Assembly: GCF_000349845.1 (NCBI RefSeq)
Contig: NC_020829.1
Location: 5,587,001 to 5,651,000 of the forward strand
DNA from: Pseudomonas sp. ATCC 13867
GTDB taxonomy: Bacteria > Pseudomonadota > Gammaproteobacteria > Pseudomonadales > Pseudomonadaceae
Length of the DNA: 64,000 nucleotides
Reading direction: 5' to 3'
Part shown: positions 35,394 to 41,316 of the stretch, piece after piece
Numbering within the stretch: position 1 is the first letter of the stretch
Layout of the letters: every line of letters begins with the position of its first letter
Position numbers and translations under genes: made by a program
The notes under the pieces: generated by a model
Seen by the model: only the letters and a program-made list of their open reading frames with translations
The model's database searches: none
What the model was told of the DNA's origin: nothing

Positions 35394-35427
35394 AAAAACG
35401 GCATATCCCTGCCGTTTTCTTTTTTTA
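35394..35427 (+). terminator. Rho-independent terminator after sdaB
   Basis: Stem ACGGCA-TATCCC-TGCCGT followed by TTTCTTTTTTT, about 190 bases beyond the sdaB stop. Confidence 0.75.
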
Positions 35428-35452
35428 TTGAACGCTCAATCAACCTAGGCAT

Positions 35453-35468
35453 GGCATTTGCCTTGCTA
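35453..35468 (+). promoter_or_regulatory. Sigma-54 promoter upstream of gbdR
   Basis: TGGCATTTGCCTTGCT matches the -24 GG / -12 GC pattern with exactly 10 bases between GG and GC. It lies 109 bases upstream of the gbdR start in the sdaB-gbdR gap. This suggests nitrogen or carbon/nitrogen control (NtrC or CbrB type activator) of gbdR. Confidence 0.65.
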
Positions 35469-35576
35469 TAGGCAGAGGAACAGCCAGGGAACCGCCCACG
35501 GCGGACTTCCCCAACAGAACAACAAGCATAAGAAACGCCTCCCTAGAGGCGACTGTGACTAGCGTGAGGTGATCGA

Positions 35577-36683
35577 ATGAACGCGTTCAACCCCGGAGTT
35601 CCGCCGCAAAACCGAGCTCCGCAGTCCATCGGCTTCCTGCTGCTGGACAACTTCACCCTGATCTCCCTGGCCTCGGCGGTGGAACCGCTGCGCATGGCCA
35701 ACCAGCTTTCCGGGCGCGAACTCTACCGCTGGCACACCCTCAGCCTCGACGGTCGTCAGGTCTGGGCCAGCGACGGCCTGCAGATCACCCCCGACGCCGC
35801 CTGCGACAGCGCCCCGCAGATGGATACGCTGATCGTGGTCGGCGGCGTCGGCATCCAGCGCAGCGTCACCCGCGAACACGTCACCTTCCTCCAGGCCCAG
35901 GCCCGCCACGGCCGCCGGCTTGGCGCCGTGTGCACCGGCAGTTGGGCCCTGGCCCGCGCCGGCCTGCTCGACGGCTACGACTGCTCGGTGCACTGGGAAT
36001 GCCTGGCCGCCATGCAGGAAGCCTTCCCCCGCGTGGCCATGAGCACCCGCCTGTTCTCCATCGACCGCAACCGCTTCACCTCCTCCGGCGGCACCGCGCC
36101 GATGGACATGATGCTGCACCTGATCGGCCGCGAGCATGGCCGCGAACTGTCGGCGGCGATCTCCGAGATGTTCATCTACGAGCGCATCCGCAACGAACAG
36201 GACCACCAGCGCGTACCGCTCAAGCACATGCTCGGCACCAACCAGCCCAAGCTGCAGGAAATCGTCGCGCTGATGGAGGCCAACCTCGAGGAGCCCATCG
36301 ACCTCGACGAACTGGCCGTCTACGTCAACGTCTCGCGCCGCCAGCTCGAACGCCTGTTCCAGAAGTACCTGCACTGCTCGCCGTCACGCTACTACCTGAA
36401 GCTGCGCCTGATCCGCGCGCGCCAGCTGCTCAAGCAGACCTCCATGTCGATCATCGAAGTCGCCTCGGTCTGCGGCTTCGTCTCCACCCCGCACTTCTCC
36501 AAGTGCTACCGCGAATACTTCGGCATCCCCCCGCGCGACGAACGCCAGGGCCAGCCGATCGGCCAACCGGTCATGGTCATGCCCATCCCGCAGGACCTCG
36601 CCCTCATGCCCAACTCCTCGGCCATCTCCGCCCTCAGCCAGGCCCAGGGCGAATCCACCTTCGCCAGCGTGCGGGTGCTCTGA
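35577..36683 (+). CDS. gbdR: AraC-family activator of choline/betaine/carnitine genes GbdR
   Basis: 368 residues. The N-terminal DJ-1/PfpI-like domain (IGFLLLDNFTLISLASAVEPLRMANQLSGRELYRW; GAVCTGSWALARAGLLDG) senses glycine betaine or dimethylglycine. The C-terminal AraC domain has two helix-turn-helix motifs (IDLDELAVYVNVSRRQLERLFQKYL; SIIEVASVCGFVSTPHFSKCYREYF). Position after sdaB corresponds to PA5380. It is predicted to activate cbcXWV, sdaB and the betaine demethylation genes. It is followed by a strong hairpin. Confidence 0.93.
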   Translation: MNAFNPGVPPQNRAPQSIGFLLLDNFTLISLASAVEPLRMANQLSGRELYRWHTLSLDGRQVWASDGLQITPDAACDSAPQMDTLIVVGGVGIQRSVTREHVTFLQAQARHGRRLGAVCTGSWALARAGLLDGYDCSVHWECLAAMQEAFPRVAMSTRLFSIDRNRFTSSGGTAPMDMMLHLIGREHGRELSAAISEMFIYERIRNEQDHQRVPLKHMLGTNQPKLQEIVALMEANLEEPIDLDELAVYVNVSRRQLERLFQKYLHCSPSRYYLKLRLIRARQLLKQTSMSIIEVASVCGFVSTPHFSKCYREYFGIPPRDERQGQPIGQPVMVMPIPQDLALMPNSSAISALSQAQGESTFASVRVL

Positions 36684-36692
36684 GGCCCGTCG

Positions 36693-36740
36693 CCTGAAAC
36701 ACAAAAGGGAAGCCTGCTGGCCTCCCTTTTGTGTTTCAGG
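36693..36740. terminator. Long hairpin terminator after gbdR
   Basis: 22-base arms CCTGAAACACAAAAGGGAAG.. and their complement (one mismatch) around a TGCT loop. The stem itself provides TTTTGTGTTT. Confidence 0.75.
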
Positions 36741-36745
36741 CGCTT

Positions 36746-36766
36746 GTAGGAGCAAGCCTGCTCGCG
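36746..36766. repeat. Single degenerate REP copy
   Basis: GTAGGAGCAAGCCTGCTCGC, a variant REP core without a facing partner. Confidence 0.6.
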
Positions 36767-36839
36767 CGACTCCGGCACGCGATGCCTTCGTAGGAACCGC
36801 CCGCATCCACCGCCCCTGCCGCGACTGCAGAACCCCGCC

Positions 36840-37244
36840 TCATGCCCCCAACGGCAAGCTGAGCTGCCAGGACACCCCGAACCTGTCGCTCACCCAGCCA
36901 AAGCACCGACTGAAACCGTAGTCTCCCAGCGGCATATAAACCCGCCCACCCTCCGCCAGCACAGCGAAGACGCGCTCCAACACATCGCCCGACTCGAACT
37001 CCACGAAGATCGAACTGGACGGCGTGAAATCGAAGTCATGCCTCACCGGGCTGTCCGAACACAGGAACGCCTGCCCGCACACCTCGAACCGCGCCACCTT
37101 GATCGTCCCCTCCGGGCCAGGCTCACCGGCGCCATAGCGCTCCACGTGCACCACGCGGGAGTTGGGAAAAGTAGCGAGATACAAATCCAGCGCCGCCTGC
37201 GCGACGCCGCCCTGGAACATGAGGAAGGGAGTGGCGGTGGTCAT
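36840..37244 (-). CDS. VOC-fold protein, PhnB / 3-demethylubiquinone methyltransferase-like family
   Basis: 134 residues starting at MTTATPFLMFQGGVAQAALDLY, the pattern of the PF06983-type glyoxalase-fold family. FLCSDSPVRHDFDFTPSSSIFVEF and the C-terminal YGFSRCFGWVSDRFGVSWQL complete two beta-alpha-beta-beta-beta repeats. The molecular function of such proteins is usually unknown. It stands alone on the minus strand at the border of the accessory region, downstream of gbdR. Confidence 0.78.
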   Translation of the reverse strand: MTTATPFLMFQGGVAQAALDLYLATFPNSRVVHVERYGAGEPGPEGTIKVARFEVCGQAFLCSDSPVRHDFDFTPSSSIFVEFESGDVLERVFAVLAEGGRVYMPLGDYGFSRCFGWVSDRFGVSWQLSLPLGA

Positions 37245-37435
37245 GGCGGCTCTCCTGTGAAGGGAAGGGGCCAGTCTAGGACATCGGTAAGGCGATTCGG
37301 AAACTGCGGGCGACCCAACTCGGACCGAGCGCATCGAGGTTACTTTCCACTCTCACCACGTCCGGCGCCCCATAAGCCCGTCCAAGGCAAGCAGTGCGAT
37401 TTCACCAGCGCTCATACCGGCAGGGATTGCCCTTT

Positions 37436-37455
37436 CTGTAACTTATAGACTACAG
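37436..37455. promoter_or_regulatory. Possible toxin-antitoxin autoregulatory operator
   Basis: Inverted repeat CTGTA-N10-TACAG just upstream of the toxin start, overlapping a TATAGA -10-like element. Confidence 0.35.
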
Positions 37456-37460
37456 TCGAT

Positions 37461-37763
37461 ATGAAGAAAATCGAGTCCGCCAAGTTTCGAACCTGGCTGC
37501 AGAACCTGAAGGACAATAGGGGCAGGGCCCGCATCGTCGCCCGGATAAACCGCCTGCTGGAAGGCCTGCCAGGCGACGTCGCACCGGTCGGCCAGGGTGT
37601 CAGCGAGCTTCGGATACACCATGAACCAGGCTACCGCGTCTATTTCCATCAGCAGGGCAGCACTCTGCTGATACTCCTCTGCGGAGGCGACAAGGGCAGC
37701 CAGGGTCGTGACATCGAAGCTGCGCAGAAAATGCTGGCGGCGTGGAGAGCACAACATGACTGA
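37461..37763 (+). CDS. RelE/HigB-type toxin
   Basis: 100 residues of the addiction-module killer family (RelE superfamily): KFRTWLQNLKDNRGRARIVARINRLLEGLPGDVAPVGQGVSELRIHHEPGYRVYFHQQGSTLLILLCGGDKGSQGRDIEAAQKMLAAW. The Arg-Ile-His ... Gly-Tyr-Arg-Val-Tyr core is the fold signature. It precedes and overlaps its antitoxin gene by eight bases, the toxin-first order of HigBA. It likely cleaves mRNA on the ribosome when released. Confidence 0.85.
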   Translation: MKKIESAKFRTWLQNLKDNRGRARIVARINRLLEGLPGDVAPVGQGVSELRIHHEPGYRVYFHQQGSTLLILLCGGDKGSQGRDIEAAQKMLAAWRAQHD

Positions 37764-38049
37764 GACGTTCACCGAATTCGATCCCGCGCAGTACCTCACC
37801 AACCCCGAAGCCATTGCCGAGTTCATGAGTGACGCGCTGGAAACCGGCGATGCCTCCTACATTGCCAAAGCCATGGGAGTCGTCGCTCGCGCCAAAGGCA
37901 TGACGGAACTGGCGCGGGAAACCGGCCTGTCTCGCGAGCAGCTCTATCGTTCCTTCAGCGAACACGGCAACCCGACGCTGAAGACGCTACTGGCCGTGAT
38001 GAATGCTCTCGGAATCGAAATGACAGTACGTCCCCAACTGGTGCACTAA
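37756..38049 (+). CDS. HigA-type antitoxin
   Basis: 97 residues from MTETFTEFDPAQYLTNPEAIAEFMSDALETGDASYIAKAMGVVARAKGMTELARETGLSREQLYRSFSEHGNPTLKTLLAVMNALG. The helix-turn-helix is MTELARETGLSREQLYRSF. Such proteins neutralise the toxin and repress their operon. The last 18 codons and 78 downstream bases are duplicated at 44475-44611. Immediately beyond its stop codon lies the palindromic junction element. Confidence 0.85.
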   Translation: MTETFTEFDPAQYLTNPEAIAEFMSDALETGDASYIAKAMGVVARAKGMTELARETGLSREQLYRSFSEHGNPTLKTLLAVMNALGIEMTVRPQLVH

Positions 38050-38127
38050 GAAGAAGGAGACAGCTTTATTTTCTGTACTCTAATCAGCAAGTTCTAGAGT
38101 AGAAAAATAAATCTGTCCCCTTTTCGC
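37991..38127. repeat. 137-bp direct repeat, copy 1 (antitoxin 3' end plus hairpin)
   Basis: Identical to 44475-44611 except for one T/C difference. It contains the antitoxin 3' end and the palindromic junction element. Confidence 0.9.
38052..38124. repeat. Palindromic junction element, full copy 1
   Basis: Left arm GGAGACAGCTTTATTTTCT..TACTCTA faces right arm TAGAGTAGAAAAATAAAT..CTGTCCCC across a loop of about 12 bases. Right-arm sequences alone recur at 40121, 44070, 44103, 44284 and 44578. Confidence 0.8.
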
Positions 38128-38845
38128 TTTCTTGGTGGCCAGGTACACCGTGGCTGCCGCAATGGCGTAGCTCTTCAGGTTGTCGGAGCTGGCGGCATAT
38201 TTCAGCCCCTGACCGAGGTCCCCTCCGTTGTTGATAGTGCCCACCGCGAGGTTGCTGGCCATCGGGCCATAGACGGGGCCGAGATAGGCCGCAGCCACGA
38301 TGGCAATAGCCAGCGATGGAGCCGCTCCCAGGCTGTTATTGCTGTACTTGTAGGAGTCATGGAACTCCTTCACCGCCCGCCAATCCACATCCCCACGGGC
38401 TTCGGCGTCCTTGATCCACGCCAGGTTCGGATCGGCCTGCACCATCGCATCGATGGCCTGGCTGACAGTCTTCTGGTCGATCTGCTTGTAGTCGATCTTC
38501 AGCCCGTCCACCGCTTTGATGGCGATGTTGCCCTGGGCGATCATCTGGGTCTGACGCAGCGTCTCGTCGGTCTTGCCTTCGCCTTTGGAGCTGGTCCAGG
38601 AGAGATCGCTGTCTTCCTTGGCGTGGCTTTCCTGGTGCAGGTCCTTGACTGCTTCGAAGGTGACTTCGCCGCCGCTGAGAATGGCGATGTCGCGGGCGGC
38701 GTCGATGCGGCTGGCGACGGCGTTGAGGTCACGGCCCGCGTTGATTTCGAGGTTGCCGCCAACCTGCACCTCGCTGCCGTGCTGGGTGACGCTGGTGACG
38801 TTGCCGGTGACGCGGCGGCTCTGGAAGTCGAAGCTGTCGACTTCC
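38080..38845 (-). pseudogene. CdiA fragment A (FHA-2 and DUF637 part), truncated at both ends
   Basis: The reading runs in frame from the IS insertion point (EVDSFDFQSRRVTGNVTSVTQHGSEVQVGGNLEINAG) through VKDLHQESHAKEDSDLSW and DNLKSYAIAAATVYLATK, then into the hairpin sequence (KRGQIYFSTLELAD) and a stop. Relative to the 41313-44060 copy it lacks 441 bases (147 codons, in frame), bounded in that copy by 11-bp repeats ATGGCGATGTC. No toxin domain remains. Amino-acid differences (QIDQKTV instead of HLDQQSV) show a separate allele. Confidence 0.8.
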
Positions 38846-40053
38846 GGGCACCTCTAAAAACCCAGTTTTTGAGCTGAATGCAAGGCGTGTGGAAGTGACT
38901 GGCGGCAAAAGTTCAGGCCTGACACTTATCGCAACGGGTGCAATGCAGGCCGAAGACGCCGGCCTGTTGTCCTCCTCACGCCATCTCCAGCAGGCTCGAC
39001 ATCCTTTTCAGGTTGTACACCGCTGATTTGATCGTCAAACCAAACTGCGCGCGTGCCATCCCGATGCTGCGGATCGTCTTGCCGCCCATCTGTGCCAGGC
39101 TGGCAAATATGTGCTCAACCCGAGCGCGTGGGCTGGCGATGCGCTTGTTGCGTGCCTTGTCCCGCTCTGTGATCGGCTTGCCGGCTTGCCCTTTGCGCTG
39201 AATGTGCGGGCGCCATCCATTGAGCTTGAGCCAGCGTTCGCGTGGCTTGTCGTGATAGCCACGGTCAGCCCAGAAGTCCCGGTTGCTGTTACCCCGATCC
39301 AGCACATCGATCAAATGAAGCGTGTCGGCCTCGCTGGCATCGCTCACCCGCACGTTGCGGATCAGCTTGTGCCGGCGATCCACGCTGACCGACAGCTTGT
39401 AGCCGAAGTACGATTTGCCGTGCTTCTTTGTCCAGCGCGCCTCGACATCCTTTTGCCGGCGCTTGGCTGGTTCCCACTCGACGGGTGCTGCTCGCTGCTT
39501 CACGACTTCCTGTTCTTCAGCCGTGTTGTGCTGGGTTGGAGCGCGGACGATGCTGGCATCGATGATCTGTCCTTCGCGGGCGTTGAAGCCGTTGAGCTGC
39601 AGTTGGCGCTGCACTTCATCAAAGATCAGATGCTCGACCTTGGCCTGAACGAGCCGCTCACGGAAATTCCAGATCGTATTGCGATCCGGCACACGCGCGG
39701 TGTTCTTCAGCCCGGCAAAACGCTGAAAGCTCATGCGGTCGAGTAGCTGAAACTCCATCTGCTCGTCGGACAAGTTGAACAACTGCTGCAAGACCAGCAG
39801 GCGCGTCATGAGCTCTGTCGGGTACGGAGGCCTACCGCCTTTGGCGCGACTCGGGCGAGGAACCCAGCGGTCGATCTCCTCGGCCATGAGGCGGAAGTCG
39901 ACATGCTTGTTCAGCAGTGCCAGCGGATCACCCAAGCTGTCGAGTTTCGCTTCGCGTTCCTGGTCGGCAAATAGGCTTAGCATGCGCTGGCAGTCCTGTG
40001 GTTCGGGAACTCAGATTTTAATGGGAACGGCCGGTTTTTGGAGGTTCCCTTCC
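38842..40053. mobile_element. IS5-family insertion sequence with 4-bp target duplication
   Basis: Element ends at 38846 (GGGCACCTCTAAAAACC) and 40049 (reverse complement GGGAACCTCCAAAAACC), 1204 bp. TTCC is duplicated at 38842-38845 and 40050-40053. The empty site exists at 43995-44010 in the paralogous copy (GACTTCCTGCGCGG), which confirms the boundaries. It interrupts CdiA fragment A. Confidence 0.92.
38976..39983 (-). CDS. IS5-family transposase
   Basis: 335 residues, intact. The N-terminal IS5 domain (MLSLFADQEREAKLDSLGDPLALLNKHVDFRLM) is followed by the DDE catalytic segments: Asp in QIIDASIVRAP, Asp in DFWADRGYHDKP and Glu in ASPRARVEHIFASLAQMGGK. YxxxRG- and R-type IS5 signature residues are present. 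The element looks recent and potentially active. Confidence 0.92.
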   Translation of the reverse strand: MLSLFADQEREAKLDSLGDPLALLNKHVDFRLMAEEIDRWVPRPSRAKGGRPPYPTELMTRLLVLQQLFNLSDEQMEFQLLDRMSFQRFAGLKNTARVPDRNTIWNFRERLVQAKVEHLIFDEVQRQLQLNGFNAREGQIIDASIVRAPTQHNTAEEQEVVKQRAAPVEWEPAKRRQKDVEARWTKKHGKSYFGYKLSVSVDRRHKLIRNVRVSDASEADTLHLIDVLDRGNSNRDFWADRGYHDKPRERWLKLNGWRPHIQRKGQAGKPITERDKARNKRIASPRARVEHIFASLAQMGGKTIRSIGMARAQFGLTIKSAVYNLKRMSSLLEMA

Positions 40054-40152
40054 TGCGCGGCGTCTCCAAGGCTTAGCTTCTCTAATATTCGAAATCTTAA
40101 AGAACCAGAGGCTTACGATTTAGAGTAGAAAATAAATCTGTCCCCTTTTTCT
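40050..40152. repeat. Upstream junction sequence of CdiA fragment A
   Basis: CTTGGAGACGCCGCGCAGG-type sequence (minus strand) followed by the TAGAGTAGAAAATAAATCTG junction, identical to 44008-44103 at the equivalent end of the second orphan. Confidence 0.85.
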
Positions 40153-40271
40153 CCTAACACCCGGATACCATCACCACGAAGCTGGCGAATCAACTCCGCA
40201 TCGCTCACCTCCGGTGCCACACTCAGTACGACTTCCTCACCTTTATTGCGTTGCAGTATCAAATAACCCAT
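40113..40271 (-). pseudogene. CsrA/RsmA-like gene truncated by the junction repeat
   Basis: 52 codons: MGYLILQRNKGEEVVLSVAPEV..., with GGAGG eight bases before the ATG. The first 40 residues look like the opening of a CsrA-family protein (hydrophobic LIL, basic QR.K, GE.V.L). The last dozen residues (EKGDRFIFYSKS) are encoded by the junction repeat, and the RNA-binding C-terminal strand is missing. The family call is tentative, since a CsrA-like insertion between strands would be unusual. Confidence 0.4.
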
Positions 40272-40527
40272 CGTATCATCCTCCGTACTGAAGACTCCAC
40301 GATAAACGTTTGAGTCAATTAAGCAATAACTATTAGACGACTTCTGAAAGTATCTACAGCTATTCAGCCATGTCCGTGCCCAGCGACCATACTGCTAATC
40401 TCCGATGCGCATTCGCCGCCTCAACTGAAGCATGAGCGCAAGAGCTTCAGGCAGTAGGGAGTGGCAGAAAAATAAACAAACTATGGAATGGATTGCTGCC
40501 GTTATGAATGGCGGCACGTGAGGTTGC
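40272..40527. other. AT-richer intergenic stretch, nothing recognised
   Basis: No coding frame or repeat family is recognised. It is richer in A and T than the chromosome around it and probably contains the promoter of the CsrA-like gene. Confidence 0.4.
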
Positions 40528-40704
40528 GTGGAGAACAACCGACTCAACGCGGTGATTGATCTGCCGTCCACGCTGCGACTGGCGGAGCTGAACAGCGCGC
40601 CCTTCTGCGATGTGTTGCAGATTTGCCGCTCGCTGTTGCTGCTGGCCTCCGATGCGCAGTCGTTGTATCAGGCGGAGCATGAAAGGCGGCGGTTCGGGCG
40701 ATAG
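40528..40704 (+). CDS. Possible small protein, function unknown
   Basis: 58 codons from GTG: VENNRLNAVIDLPSTLRLAELNSAPFCDVLQICRSLLLLASDAQSLY.... There is no strong ribosome-binding site except AGG ten bases upstream. Codon use is Pseudomonas-like and the end is close to the bidirectional terminator. It may be a real short helical protein or a remnant of a longer gene. No family is recognised. Confidence 0.3.
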   Translation: MENNRLNAVIDLPSTLRLAELNSAPFCDVLQICRSLLLLASDAQSLYQAEHERRRFGR

Positions 40705-40723
40705 GAACTTACAGCGGTAGAAA

Positions 40724-40754
40724 CAAATAGCCCCGGCAGTGCCGGGGCTATTTG
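40724..40754. terminator. Bidirectional terminator after the orphan immunity gene
   Basis: 14-bp perfect stem CAAATAGCCCCGGC / GCCGGGGCTATTTG with AGT loop, eight bases beyond the stop codon of the 40762-41316 gene. Confidence 0.85.
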
Positions 40755-40761
40755 TAATCGA

Positions 40762-41316
40762 TCAAACCCTATATTTCTGGGCTATAAAAATTGCTCTATC
40801 AAGCATTTCGGAGGTTATGTACGGCACAAAGCCACGGCGATCACCTTGTTCAAAACTTCTCCGATACGACTCAAGGCGATCAACTTCCCCGGCAATAGCC
40901 AAGGCCGCCAAGTGACGAATCGGCATCGCGCCTTTAGCATCCGTGGGCAGATTCCTATAGGCAGCCAGTCCATCTTCAAGGTTTTGAGCATGCGCCCAAG
41001 AAACTGCTTTCTCTGACAACCTCACCACATCATTAGCTGAGAGTTCAGACAGTTTCTCAGGAAGCTCATTACTTACGATTACGGGATCATGCTTAACACC
41101 TTCCCCATAAATAAAAGAAACCACTTCCGAGAACTGTTTAGAAGATATAGACGGCATAAAATTAACTCTAAAGTGGTCTGAGCGCTTTCCAATTGTTGGA
41201 AATATACGAACCACTTTGCCGTCAACATCCAAGGTACAGAAGCGATCCCCCACCTCATCAGCCCCACAGTTCCAGCCATGTTTTTCGAGGATGGAAATAG
41301 CTTCTGCCTCAGTCAT
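40762..41316 (-). CDS. Candidate CDI immunity protein for the orphan nuclease-like toxin
   Basis: 184 residues, MTEAEAISILEKHGWNCGADEVGDRF..., no signal peptide, AT-rich compared with its surroundings. The start overlaps the stop of the orphan CdiA module by four bases (ATGA), the usual CdiA-CT/CdiI coupling. No known family is recognised. By position it should bind and inactivate the nuclease-like toxin encoded upstream. It is followed by a strong terminator. Confidence 0.7.
   Translation of the reverse strand: MTEAEAISILEKHGWNCGADEVGDRFCTLDVDGKVVRIFPTIGKRSDHFRVNFMPSISSKQFSEVVSFIYGEGVKHDPVIVSNELPEKLSELSANDVVRLSEKAVSWAHAQNLEDGLAAYRNLPTDAKGAMPIRHLAALAIAGEVDRLESYRRSFEQGDRRGFVPYITSEMLDRAIFIAQKYRV

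Noticed and set aside
38080..38769. An intact small haemagglutinin-like gene
   Set aside because: It lacks a start, continues into the IS target, has an internal deletion and ends in repeat sequence.
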